A stretch of 64,000 nucleotides of DNA from Trichuris trichiura (GCA_037903355.1 JBAJFE010000018.1:496001-560000); one strand, 5' to 3'. Positions 44,504 to 55,900 are shown, counted from the stretch's first letter. Notes: generated by a model not told the origin, from the letters alone. Made by a program: numbers and translations.

Positions 44504-44565
44504 CAACTTCAATTTAGCCGTTTTAAACTATAATCGCGAAATGAGAAAATGTCGCCGTCCTGAAG

Positions 44566-46127
44566 GAAGCGAAAGCCTAGATTTGGATTTGTAAATTACT
44601 ATATGCAATGTATGCAACACTTTATTTGCACTTACAAGTTTTCAGGGGTCGACTTTAGCATTAGAAGAAGGAAGAAAGTGTAAACGTCTAACGCTGGAGC
44701 AAATTGAAATGTTGCGTTACTATCTTGCGAAATAATAAACGGTTTATTAAACGAATTTGCGCGTGATAAAGGCAACTGCATCATGCGTGCGACATAACTT
44801 CGAAAAAGGTTCAGAACTCTTTTCTTTTGAACAACCGATGGGTACCGTAGGTTCGGTTAGTCCAAGTTACCGCGTGCAGCCTTAGGGAAGGTTGCTGCCG
44901 ATATTAAATTTCGGTTTAGGCTTTTTACTGTTACTGGGTTCAACAGGTCTTGATTTTATCCTTAAGCTTCAGAGGGCTGCGGTAGCTTGGTCAAACAGTA
45001 CGTGCTTTTCCTTTTCCCTACAGTGTTCCAACGTATGTAATGTTAGAGACTCCACTTTATTCCTCATATATTGAAATTTTCGGAAGTTGCTATTTTGCTT
45101 AAATACATCTCTGTGTTGGCTTCACCCTCAGACACTGCGTGAAGTGGGATATAACTTTTCGCAACAATGGGAACTCCAAAAACTGTCTTGTGCTCTGTTT
45201 GGCTATAAATGACCCTATAATTGAAAACAAATGATTTTGGGTCATCGCTACAATAATCTTGCAGCTGATAGGGTGACAATCGCGTTACCTTCGAGAGACG
45301 TAACGAAAGCGTAGCGATATGCAGTTCGCGTAAAGCAAAGTTGACTTCAAGCACAGCCTACCGTTTACGTTGCTTAATGGAACGCGCAAAAAGTCAGTCG
45401 ACTCAATTGTTTCTGAAAATGTCAAACTCGTCAAAGAACGATTGCTGCCGTGGCTGAGTTCGATTACTCACTAATAATATTTTTTCTTACCTGCTTACTG
45501 TTAATGATGGTAACCATAGCGGGTCTCTGGATCTATTTACCGGTAGGAGTAGTGCGAGGAGTTTCTGTGGCTAAACGGTGTTTCCTTACGTAGGGACAAT
45601 GTTTTAATTATTCAAGCTGCAGGTCACCGTTTCCTTCGCAGTACGAGTTGTTGGTTTAAAATTTTAAAACTGACGAATTTTTCTGAATACACAGCAGAGC
45701 AACCTCCATTTGAATACTATACGTCTTAACTTCTAATGAATTAACTTTCACCGAGCTAATACAAAGTTAGTAAGGTTTGGCGCTTTTTCCTTTGTGTATT
45801 GCTCATCTGCTGTCTTGATGATGTTAGGGTTTCTCTTCTTGTTCTTTTATAGATAACGTAAAGCAGCGATAGGAAATCGTCCCCACAGTTGTTGTATTAA
45901 GAATTGGACGACTATTGTCCAGAGGACATTGTTAGCAGCATGACTTTCCAATCGGAGGGAAATTCTCGTTCCTCGAGCAATGTTGGGTATTTTGATGACC
46001 ATTTGATCGTCAGTTTTACTAATGTAGTTTTCTTTGAGGCATTCGGCGGCTGAACGAGCTTCAAATGCGTCGGTACTGGAATGGTACGTTTTACAACTCG
46101 TCTTATACGTTGCTGCTGTTAATATAG
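44566..46127. other. Upstream exons of the next gene not resolved
   Basis: On the plus strand a frame at about 45898-46020 (DDYCPEDIVSSMTFQSEGNS and onward) could be an exon joining in phase 0 to the one at 46128. On the minus strand 45354-45064 is open (ending SEGEANTEMYLSKIAT) and also looks coding. Neither can be fixed, and the stretch between shows nothing else. Confidence 0.35.
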
Positions 46128-46712
46128 GTTGCGTTAGCGCGATTGAGACAAAAAACGCGCGAAGGCTTAAGGTTGGCATCCCGCCCTGAACCAAAAGAGG
46201 AAACGACTGTCTCAAGAGAGCGCCTTGAAGAAATTGAAGAAATAAGGAAAGAAGGATTTGCATCAAAATCATTTTTTTCGTCGAGAAGTAAAAAAGTAAG
46301 GCAAAAATCTGTCGTCACGTAATATTACTTCTTGGCTTGCAAGGAATCGACGTCATGTCGTTCCAGTCGGGACGATCTACCAACTGATCGTCATAGCGCT
46401 CGGCAGTCGGGTACCATCCTCCATGTTGATCCGATTGAACCGAATGAAGATTTACAGGATTGTCAGCTCGTAGAAACGAACGACATCGCAAATCTTATTC
46501 CCGATACGGTCGGGAGCCAACTTGTTTTAAATAGTTGTTTTAAGCAAATAGTTTGCGTTTCAGCTGACCGAGAGTTCGGACTTGAGAATGGCGCGATGGA
46601 AGGAAACTTTTCTGCGCGAAAGAAACGCAGCATTGGCAAAGACAACCAATGGAAATGGATGCAGCACTGTGGTGCAGAAATGAAGACTTCAGCTGGTCCT
46701 ACACCTCCCTAA
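46128..46712 (+). CDS. Last two exons of an unrecognised gene
   Basis: Exon 46128-46295 (56 codons) and exon 46344-46712 (123 codons with TAA) are joined by a 48-nt intron (GTAAGG..CAAG) in phase 0. The first is highly charged and probably helical: VALARLRQKTREGLRLASR, then SRERLEEIEEIRKEGFASK and FFSSRSKK. The second starts ESTSCRSSRDDLPTDR and ends MKTSAGPTPP; it is Ser-rich and looks disordered. No known domain, signal peptide or membrane segment is seen. It may continue upstream through the DDYCPEDIV frame near 45.9 kb. Confidence 0.55.
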
Positions 46713-46951
46713 CATCAGCTTGCAACTGTAGAGACTTTATTGTGCTTTCAGCTTGTAGCAGTGCCCTGCATTAAAGTGGAATTGAGTTCAGCACTTTAGC
46801 TTAAATGTTTCGTTCACCTTTGTTTATAACATGGAATTCAAGTACTGTATACAAGACTTTACTCGAACCTTACAAACTATGCTAAAAAGACTAATAATAT
46901 GTATGTCCCTCATTGAAAATGTGGTTTCTTGGTACGGGAACGTATGTTTTC

Positions 46952-47062
46952 ATAATGTAAAAGTTTTATTACGGAAGTATTCCCGTTTAATGTGCTAAAT
47001 AACTCCGGAACTTTCGGGTCGACCGAGACCCGTCTTCAGCGGTTGTGAGTTATGGATGTAAC
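46952..47062 (-). repeat. Penelope-like terminal repeat, 3' end
   Basis: Inverted relative to 50182-50292 with only a few differences. Related fragments lie at 21985-22095 and 36525-36663. Confidence 0.88.
47011..47039 (-). ncRNA. Hammerhead-ribozyme-like core, element sense strand
   Basis: CTGAAGA, C, stem GGGTC/GACCC with loop TCGGTC, then GAAAG, followed by TTCCGGAG, which could form a short stem III with the preceding A. The order of boxes fits the hammerhead fold known from Penelope-like ends. One base intervenes between the first box and stem II. Confidence 0.5.
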
Positions 47063-47542
47063 TTGTGCGCGTGACTTGAGTCTTCTGTCGTTTTCATGGT
47101 TTAAAGCGGGTGTTTTAAAGTTCTTTGTTGGTGGTCTTCTGTTTATATGATATGTAATTTGTCCGTTTTTTCGCATTTTTTCATGTGCGGTGATTATTTC
47201 TTCTTTCACTTGCTCCATGTGTTCTTGTATCATGTCCAATTATGGAGCAGCAGTCGTAACGCGTCACTATATTTGTCCAAATTTCACTTACATCTGCTCC
47301 TTGGTCGCGGTTATATGTGAGGTTGTGTCTTATGTAGAAGGCCTCTTTGATTCTTCTTCATCGTAGGTTCTTTTCGTAACATAAGACTTTTGGGTTGAGC
47401 GTTTAGTTACATAGTATGGCATGTTCTGCCACAGCAGAGGCCTGTTTGGCTTTTTCCATAGTGATTATCAGGTTTAAAATTGGTCTTCTTCTTTGTGTAG
47501 TTCCATAGCCACTGCTATTGAGCATGGCCTTCGCATTGTTGT

Positions 47543-47966
47543 AACTTCCAAGCTTTCATATTTGATGTTCTGATTCACGGGTTTGGCCTGTTGGATGTAT
47601 CTGTAAGTAAACTGCAAAGTGCCCTACCAACGAATGGATGAGCAAATTGTTAGAGAAATTACAGAACAAATCGAATACCGTACGTTTCGGAACTGCTGAC
47701 GTCGTCAGCAGTGCTGACGAGGATGGAAGACATAAGACAGAACCTCCCCAACACTGCTGACGACGGAACAAGAGCAGTTCCGAAACGTACGGTATTCGAT
47801 TTGTTCTGTAATTTCTCTAACAATTTGCTCATCCATTCGTTGGTAGGGCACTTTGCAGTTTACTTACAGATACATCCAACAGGCCAAACCCGTGAATCAG
47901 AACATCAAATATGAAACAACCCAAGCCTGTTAAAAGACATCCTGTCTTTAGAAACTTCCAAGCTTT
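47543..47966. mobile_element. Fold-back element, long copy, with 14-bp target duplication, inside the Penelope-like element
   Basis: AACTTCCAAGCTTT flanks the insertion at 47543-47556 and 47953-47966. The element is 47557-47952 (396 bp) and starts CATATTTGATGTTCTG and ends GTCTTTAGA, like the copy at 4509-4750. Arms of about 140 bp (to 47695, and from 47775) are nearly perfect inverted copies. The centre carries a hammerhead-like core at 47757-47786. There is no open frame of its own beyond arm-symmetric shadows. It interrupts the GIY-YIG domain of the Penelope-like element. Confidence 0.88.
47757..47786 (+). ncRNA. Hammerhead-ribozyme-like core in the fold-back element
   Basis: CTGACGA, C, stem GGAAC/GTTCC with loop AAGAGCA, then GAAAC, followed by GTACGGTA. 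The first and last boxes match the hammerhead consensus and stem II is perfect. The mirror arm has lost the matching first strand of stem II, so only this strand has a full core. Confidence 0.55.
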
Positions 47967-50197
47967 TTTAAGTGTTCATTAAATCGATGTTCTAAAGTGT
48001 TCCCCGTTTCGCCAATGTAAATTCCTGAGCAAGAGCATTCGACTGCGTGTACTAATCCTGTCTTCTTGTTTGTTGGGATTTTTGTTTTTTCCGAGCGAAG
48101 AATTGATCTGGGGTTAGGGGAGCTCTTGAAGAAGACTCTGAAACCTAACGTTCTTCCTAGCCGGGTAATTTTTTCTCCTAAGCTTGCCACATAGGGAATA
48201 ACTAAGCAAGGCTGGTGCGAAGCGTTTTCTGCACTAGGTTCACGTTTGCGAAGCTTGTAGTTGAATACTCGGCTAATAAAGGAGCTGGGATATCCGTTCT
48301 TGTAGAAAATGTTTCGAATGTGGTTGAACTCTGGTTGAAGATTTTCAGGACTGCATAATTTGATTGCTCGGTCAATCATTCCAGAGAGTATACCACGCAT
48401 TACTGATCTGGGATGATGTGATGAAAAGTTGAGGTACTGATCCGTGTGCGTGGGTTTTCTATATACACTGGTTTTCAGCCCATCGTTTGTGCGGATAATT
48501 AAAGCGTCTAGAAAGGGTAGGGTGTTGTTGTCTTCTTTTTCCATTGTGAAAACAATTTGGTTCGGGCGGATGTTGTTGAGGAATTGTAAAAATTGCTCTT
48601 CCTTTCCAGCTTTAATAATTACGAATATGTCGTCTACGTACCTTTTGAAAAGGCGTGGAGCTATGTGTCTGTCTACCGTTGCGAACATCTGTCTTTCAAA
48701 GCTTTCCATAAATATTTCTGCTAATACTGGAGATAAGGGGCTGCCCATAGGTACTCCGCTAGATTGTTTGTAGTACTTGTTATCAAAAGTGAAATGATTG
48801 CTTTCTTCCATGCAAAAGGAAACCAATTTGACAATGTGAAAGGGATTTAGTTTAGTTCTGGTGGGTAAACTTGTGTCAGCATTGAGGAGATTGTATAGGA
48901 TCTCAAGTGTATCTGATATGGGGACGCTTGGGAATAGTTCTTTTACGTCATAACTAACCAGAAGCTCATCTGGTTCTAGGTAGTGACTCCGGATTTCGTT
49001 GACAAAAGTTTTGCTATTTTTGATAAAGGACGGCTCGTTGCCAGTAAGCGGTTTGATGATCGTTCCTAAGTATCGACTGAGTTCACTTGTGATACTATTA
49101 ATGGTGGAGAATATTGGTCTCATTGGAATCCCTGGTTTGTGTACTTTTGGGAGACCATAGAGCTCAGGGGGTCTGAAGTTCGATGCAAACTTAAGATGTG
49201 TTATCATTTTGCTGATTTCAGGTTCTTTGGTCTCAGCGGCATATGTGATGAGGAGAGATCGAAGATTTTTCCGGGAAGCTTCTGTAGGGTCAGTGGGTAA
49301 AGGGGCATAATTGTTGGTGCTTAAGATAGCTGTCATTTTTTCCATGTAGGTGTTTCTGTCTAGTAGAACTATTTTATTCCCTTTATCGGCTTTAGTGATA
49401 ATTCTGTTCGGTTGATTTCGAAGCTGATGTAGGCAGTTCATCTCATGTCGACTTAAGTTAGGAGTGGCGTTGAAGCGGTGATTTAAGATTAATGTAGATA
49501 AAGTGCTTTTAATCTGTCTGGCTCTTTGTGGGTCTGTCGAAGATAAGCTGTCTTCAATTGAGGTAACGATATCGAGAATGGGTGGTCGTTTAGGGGCGGG
49601 AACGAAGTTCAGTCCCTTTTTTAGTATGGCCTTTTCACTTTCACTTATAGAGGAGGAGCTGAGGTTTACTATTGTTGTATTTAGTTCCGACTCAGTGGTC
49701 CTTTGTAAGCTATTGCTGTAGACATCTAGAGAAGTCACCGGGAAACTCGCCTGAAGTCTATCGAATTTCCTTTTTCATACCTGTTTTTGTATCGTGCAAA
49801 CTGTTCCTGCGGCCACATCCACATGTCTGACCAAGGCTTCGTAAATTGCTCTCTGTAGTTGGTTTCTGAGGTAACTGAGTGTGTTGTTGTAGTTTGCTTT
49901 CAAATTCGCTAGTGTAAATCTGTGTTGTCTTGTAACGTTTTTGAGCAGAGATAATCCAGCGGAAAATAGGATTCGTTTTGAGTGACTATCCACGTTCTGA
50001 CTCCATTTTAATTGAAAGCACTTCGGTAGAATTCTGTGGTCTCTGCATTTCAGTAAGAAGGTCAGTTGGCCTTGAGTAAGACCCGCTTTAATACGTGTAT
50101 GCTCCAAATATCTGGCCGCTGACAGGAGGGGTGTTCCGTATACACCCTGTGTAGTCTTGAAAATGTGGTATCTTGGTAAATTACATCCGTAAGTCAC
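47948..50197 (-). pseudogene. Penelope-like reverse transcriptase with truncated GIY-YIG
   Basis: The upstream part 50197-49775 encodes a Penelope-type N-terminal helical domain (LTFLLKCRDHRILPKCFQLK). A TGA at 49775-49777 separates it from the long frame ending at 47948; both are in the same frame. In the 596-residue frame counted from 49738, DKGNK is near 118, YGLPKVHKPG near 195, SYDVKELF near 262, GVPMGSPLSP at 328-337 and the catalytic YVDD at 367-370. The C-terminal GIYIGETGNTLEHRFNEH starts GIY-YIG endonuclease near residue 572. The frame ends inside this domain because of the fold-back insertion. A GT..AG pair (CAG|GTATGA to CTTCAG) brackets the TGA with a 30-nt in-frame span, too short for a usual intron, so the stop is more likely a lesion. 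Penelope-like elements prime reverse transcription at DNA ends or nicks. Confidence 0.9.
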
Positions 50198-50292
50198 AAC
50201 CGCTGAAGACGGGTCTCGGTCGACCCGAAAGATCCGGAGTTATTTAGCACATTAAACCGGAATACTTCCGTAATAAAACTTTTACATTATGT
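50182..50292 (+). repeat. Penelope-like terminal repeat, 5' end (inverted)
   Basis: Complement of the 3' repeat. It carries CTGAAGA...GAAAG at 50204-50232, so the ribozyme-like core here is antisense to the reverse transcriptase. Confidence 0.85.
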
Positions 50293-51797
50293 CCCCCATT
50301 TACTTAATGCTTCTCCAACTGGATTGGCTTGAAGAAAAGAATCTCCTCTTTTTCCATCGATTTGCTGTCGTTGACTATAATTGAGAGCAACTTTAGTCCC
50401 GTAAAGCTCACTTAAAGCAAACGGATCTTGTCTCCTAGGCGCCCCACAGTCATACTGTAAGCTTACCGGTCGTCTAGTCCTGCCCTTACCTAGGCATATG
50501 CCTAAACGTAAGGCTTATTTCTTAGCTTAGATTTGGATTAGAGCAAAAAAAGAGTGATTGGCGTGCTCTCTAGTAAAGACACAACAAGTTAAGGGCGTGC
50601 TTGCCAGAAAGGTACCTGCATTCCTCATACGGGGCGGTTAAGTGACAAGATTCCTTGATTTTATTCCCGCCTAGAGTATTCATCAAGCGTCTAATGAAAA
50701 GGACCTTCGGTTTTAAGTGGCATCGATAAAGAAAAAGAACAGAAAGAAAACAAAGTTTTCAGAACAGGCTTTTTCCGTCGTCAGCGTAAACGAGTAGTCC
50801 ACTAGGTTTCCAGCATGCTTAGATACGGTGTCCCTGAGCCTCCTGGTTGCAGTATATAAACATGGACCCATGCAACAGAATACAGTCGTTTTTATGAACT
50901 TAACCCGAAACCCAAACTCGGTCTTCGCAAGTAGATTCGCATGGGAGCGTTAGGCGGTTAGCGACAACGTTACTCCAGTATTTTCGCTGCCGCGGAATTC
51001 ACATTGTTGCGCAGAGGCGAGTAGATGATGAAAGTTTGTCCTTCGCTGTTTGACCACAGATCGTGGCTTTAATTTTACCATATGCAATAGTTTAGGGCCC
51101 CCTTGTTTCTGTGTCAGTCTTAACTCGCTATTGTTCTTCTGCAGCTAACAGCTGATTGCTTTTGGTCAACCTTCCACGGTTCAGCTCCTTTGTTTTGGTT
51201 CATTTCCGTTGGTTAGCCGCTGCTCTGCGAACAGTCGTCCAACTCCCCTCGTTCACAGCGCTGAAACTGTCGTCTTTGCTTCACCGCTGTTAGTTTATCC
51301 CAATTGATTTAGCCGTATTGTTTCTCCGCTATTCTTGTTGCCGCCATTCCTTTAATTCCTTGGCTTTGTTCGCCTTTTGCCCTGTCAAATTCAATTTTTT
51401 GCTATTGGCTAATCTTGACATATTGAACGCCCGGCATTTTGCCGCCGCTGACTGCAATGCTTTGATTCGTTTGCCTTAGTTTACCGCTGTCTGACTAACT
51501 AAGTATCAGCCGAAAGTTCAGTTTTGCTAGATCATGTTATTCGGACAAAAAAATGGCACGAATGCAAGATAAGGTCAATTTGCACGAAAGAAATGCAAAT
51601 GTATACGTCAGAAAATTTTTGCTCGGTTTAATCGAAACGATCAACATTATTTACAGTGCTAACTTAAAAGGCAATCGTAAAAGAACGTTCGTTCGCGTGG
51701 TTTTAAAGTGATGCGCAGGATAGGCTATCGTTGCGTCGACGTTGCGCTAACCTCAGAATCATTGTTCGTTGTTTCTTCGAAGAGATTGGTCGGTCAA
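50293..51797. other. Intergenic, no supported gene
   Basis: From about 50,900 rightward the plus strand becomes visibly T-rich and G+C rises. No exon or bounded repeat is recognised before 51798. The sigma-receptor promoter should lie here. Confidence 0.4.
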
Positions 51798-52944
51798 ATG
51801 GGAGATAGGCTTGTAACTATTCGTCGGTTTTTTGCGGCAGTCCGCTTCATTGCCTTAGCTTTGTTCTGTGTAGGGATTGTGAAGTACACTCTCAACCCTA
51901 CTTCGTTTATATTTTCTCCCAGACGCATACGTTCGTTGGGAGAGAAATACGCCGGTAAGTCGCTACTACGTGTTGGTTTTCTCCCGAGCTTTTTATATAC
52001 TAAAGCTAGCTGCTCTTGAACGTCGCAAAGAATTGATGAGCTGCGGTGCGCTTTTTGCATTACGTTTGCGGTTTTCATCGCAGCTCCTTGACAGGCGCCT
52101 GATTTTGATATTAGGTTTGCAAGTATGACACCCAGTGACAGGCGTAGCTGCTAAACGTAAGTCGTTTTGCAAAGTGACAATTCTTGTTGTTGACGTTCAA
52201 CTGCTCCAGGTAATCGCAACTTGAAATGCTAAAAGGTTTTACTTTTTTTAGGCCAGCCTTTAACCGAATCTGTGCATGGACTACACCGAGACCTTAAGTT
52301 GGTCTACGGTGACCATGTAATGGATCTACGGTCAAAAGGGCTGATTAGCCATTTTCGGAACCCAAATTTTCGCCCTTCAGAAACCGCATTTTGGCTGCCG
52401 TTTTGCGGTGGCGGTTTCGTGGGGCGAATACATTTCGTTCACATTTCCTTGTCCGAATACGTTGCCATAATTGGTTCTCCGGTGAAGACCGTAGGAAATA
52501 CAGGTGGGGCATTGCCAATGCAGAGTTCATCGTTGTGACGGTCGTTCGCCCATTCCAGCTCGCCTTTGGATGAACCATTCCTGCACGGTACTCAGCGGCT
52601 CCTTGGAGCGTTCGGATGGGTTCCAAAAGGACAACTTCCAGCCGGGCAAACATGTTCGGTTTGCTCAGTTGGATAGTTCCATCGTTGAGTTGAATGAGGA
52701 AACGTGGCTATTTTGTTACGGAAGAGGTAAAGCCTTTCAGTGGTAGTTCAGAACTGACTGGTTGCCCATTTTAGGATTTACTCCAATGGCCATGCCATAC
52801 ATGACATTCTGTATGTTGGGGCAGGCCGACATTATTCCGACCATCGATCTGGTGACAGTTGCCGCCAAATCGGTCCTTACAGAATGGTTCGTGTGGGCAA
52901 AAGAAAGTATCGCATGGATGATGGACAGCGTTAGAAAAAAATAG
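51798..52944 (+). pseudogene. Sigma-1 receptor / ERG2-like gene with apparent frameshifts
   Basis: Exon 1 (51798-51954) opens MGDRLVTIRRFFAAVRFIAL, a single N-terminal membrane anchor, then SFIFSPRRIRSLGEKYAG. Exon 2 (52252-52726) has HISLSEYVAIIGSPVKT (the family's conserved LSEYV), then KYRWGIANAEF, TVLSGS, NFQPGKHV and TWLFCYGRG, in three successive frames. Exon 3 (52775-52944) reads FTPMAMPYMTFCMLGQADII and ends SVRKK and TAG. Introns are 297 and 48 nt. Order and motifs match SIGMAR1/ERG2, ER proteins related to fungal sterol C8-C7 isomerase; animal members are ligand-regulated chaperones. The frame changes near 52485 and 52570 have no clear introns to explain them. Either the gene is decayed, or the assembly has indels, or small unusual introns exist. 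The family call is firm; intactness is doubtful. Confidence 0.8.
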
Positions 52945-55900
52945 TACTTCTAGTTTTTCCCGAACCTATAGTTGTTATGTTAGCACGTTATACTTAATAT
53001 TAGGTATTATGCACTGTACGTTTCCGTGAACAAAGCAATAGTATTATTGTCGTTATGTCGTTATTGGCTTGCTAGAAGCTATACATTGCTTTCACGCGTG
53101 GCTACTGCTTGCTTTTTGCAGCAAACGGTGTTCTAATCATCTTCGCTTTGTCTTTCAACAGAAAATGGTGCACTTGTAAACATTCGCTTAGTCACCACAT
53201 AGCAAGCAGTGCGGACGAGCAATTAAACTTTGCAGAAGTACGTCAAATTCTTTAAGTTTCGTTTGTAACATCAAAACAAGGACGTCAGCCGCTTGGTTCA
53301 AGCCAAGCTTTCAATGTGCTGTCAGCATGACGTCTCAGCAATTTTTAGAAATTGCTCTCTTTCCAACACTTCCGAAGAACAAAAAATCTAACGGCCTATA
53401 GAGTCAAACAACTCTTCCTTCCCGTTACTGATTGAAATAAGGCTGAGCAAGTTCCGTTGAACGCATTAAAAATTGCGCTGAAAGGCTCTACTCAATAACG
53501 CGTATAGTAAATTGCTTCACTCATTTTTCCGCTGTTAGTGTTTATCATCCAAAGTACTCAGTTGCATTAATACACTATGCGACAAATAGAAATGATCCAA
53601 CATTATCCATCGGTCATTTCCATTAGACGCCCGGTGATTACTGTGGAAGTATAATCAAGTTCTTTTATTCAAAAAAGCCGCCTGCACAAGAGTAACTGCT
53701 AGTTTTAGCCTCACGCTTAGGCCATTCGCCCCTATTAGCAATGAGAAGTTTTGTTGTAAGGCTAAAGCTTAGGCTGCCTGCTCTTACTTCGTCTAACAGA
53801 ACGTGGTTGTGGTTCCGTTTACAGTACCCCCAGGTGGCCGATGGAAAAAAACCCAAAGCTTTTTTGCTAACCCTTGAGTTACTACTTGTTGAACTGCCGA
53901 AACATTTAGTAATTTTGAGTTGTGTTTTCCGTTTGGGCGGCAGACGATTTGCAGAAGCGTTTTGCAAAAAGCAAGAAGTGCACAACAAGCGAATCTGCCG
54001 TAAAAATAACACCCTTTGTTTTTAAGTCACTCCCCTGCCTGCATGCGGAAGGAATTTATTCTTTTTCTAACTTTCTGTTTCGTAAAACGCAACAACACGT
54101 CTCCCATTCTGCTAGCTTGAACAGGGTACAGTTGCGTAAGCCTTTGGGATTCAGGGAAAGCGATAGTACGTGTTGTCTCTACATGGCGCATCGTAAAAGC
54201 ATGCAAGCTTTATAATTTTCGGTATTCTTGCACCGTGGACATTAAGATAGACGGAAAGTGCCGTGCTGGATTGAAATTCTTGTTGGCCAAGTCTCTCCAA
54301 AAGTTATAAGGATTATTGATATTCGGTGTTTGATTAGAAAAAGCAGTAATCTCGCTGCCCTCGATGGTTAAAAGTTTATGGCCCTAGAACTATACGGTCA
54401 CCTAAAAATCGCTTTTCCTTTACGTTCGGTTTACTGTACGCTTTGATTCCGCGTTGAACAATGTCATTGCGCTGTGTTGTAATGGGCGTTCCAGCATTGC
54501 ACGTGCAAAACTAACAACAGGTTTTTCTGCTACCTTTGGTTGTCAAAGGCATCATTTACTGTTGCCATGGGGTTTAGCGGATGCATGTTCAAGTTACACC
54601 ACGGCTTCTAATAGATTGCTTTCAATGCGTTTCCTTTGTTGTCTCTCTTACTACCGCCGTGCATTATTAGCCTTCTTTTATACAACTTGAAAAGAAGATG
54701 CACTTTTGCCGCCTATTCCCTTTTCAGTTTTTTGTTCGTGTCATTCACTTGGCTTTGTTCCAAGGTTGTCTTATTTTGATAGGACTTTAATCTTTATGTT
54801 CGTTTTAAAAAAAGCTTTTATCTCTATCCGCCTTGCCAGAAATTGCTTAATGGAATATCTTCAATTAAGAGACAGAATTCGCCAGTCAGACCATTGCCCA
54901 TTACCAAAGGACAGTCCGTCGTTTGTGCCGCGCTCCCTTTGCGTATGCTTTGCGTTTCAATGTGCATTTGTTTTAGTTGCTAACCAAATTGCTTACGCGC
55001 AAGTGTGTAAGTTGTACGGATGAACAGCGACTTGAAAAACGAATTCACTTCAACGATTACCTCAAGTTGTAACGGCGAGCAGACGCCGCAATCTGGAGTT
55101 GTGGCGTCGCCGAAAATCTGCGATAGGTACTTTGCCATTTACGATTTGCTCAGAACGCTTATTCTAATGGGATTATCAATAGGTCTACATTTTGGAAATG
55201 TAACTGTCGACGTCTCAAGTGATTTGTAAACGTTCACTCTTAAAGCTCTTGATGAATTGCCTTATTTGGAACTATATTTTATCCCGTCCAACTGGAAGCG
55301 GTAGATTAGTTTGCTCTTAAGAAGTGTTACTTTCCAACGTCATGCATGATAAGAGTAATGCGTAGTCACTTCGAGTTCATCAACAAAGTTGTAGAGGTTG
55401 CCGAAGAAGCGTAATAGCAAAAACAGGTCCGTAGCAGCTGTTTTGGTAAAACTGGTTAGTTTGTTAATTGCTTTCCCTTCTTGACCATTCGTATCGAAAC
55501 TTTTTTTGCCGGCATTGAACCAGTTCGTACGACCTATTGTGCTTACCATAATTAACACGCCTTACGTTGTCAATTTTGTCCCATTCGTCGGGTTGGACAA
55601 ATTTTCCGCCAAAATTTTTGCTCCCTTACCCTCTTTGGGCGACGTTGTAAACCCATTAGGCGTAGGCCTTTTAAGCTCTCAGCATGCCGAAAAGAGTAAT
55701 GCGGAATTAGTTTCCGTTGGCCCAATCGATTATCGCAATTTGAAATGGCGTGTTCTTGTTTGATTTCAAAATAAGATTAGCCGCTCGGTATCGATCACTT
55801 CTGCCAGCCTATGGCAGCATGCAAAATTATCACTTTATATTGAACTTACCCAAGTTAACTTGCCCTTGTCGTCTTGCTAATTTGGGTTAACCATATCAAC

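Larger units (their letters stand above)
36660..44565. repeat. Inverted duplication, copy B (contains LTR insertion)
   Basis: Reverse-orientation copy of 7040-10880, lengthened by the 4.07-kb LTR retrotransposon at 39355-43425. Outside that insertion the two copies are collinear. The LTR element is absent from copy A, so it entered after the duplication (or was not copied). Confidence 0.93.
46914..50292 (-). mobile_element. Penelope-like element with inverted terminal repeats
   Basis: The element lies on the minus strand. Its core encodes a Penelope N-terminal domain, reverse transcriptase and the start of a GIY-YIG endonuclease. Its ends, 46952-47062 and 50182-50292, are about 110-bp near-identical inverted repeats (TTTTATTACGGAAGTATTCC, AATGTGCTAAATAACTCCGG), each with a hammerhead-like core. 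A 20-bp near-repeat (GAAAATGTGGTTTCTTGGTA at 46914, one mismatch at 50158) lies in direct orientation. A fold-back element interrupts the GIY-YIG region. After it, the remaining 3' coding part (about 47541-47240, with SAVAEHAI and SEIWTNIV) is broken by stops. The copy is therefore not intact. Confidence 0.9.

Noticed and set aside
47711..47914. Two identical-looking open frames read from opposite strands
   Set aside because: They are mirror products of the fold-back arms, not a gene.
54706..55229. Open frames suggestive of a membrane protein
   Set aside because: Hydrophobic stretches follow from T-rich DNA; no splice structure or domain support.
55506..55763. Perilipin-like or other lipid-droplet protein from the frame GLDKFSAKIFAPLPSLGD
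   Set aside because: No second matching segment, no splice context and only a vague resemblance.
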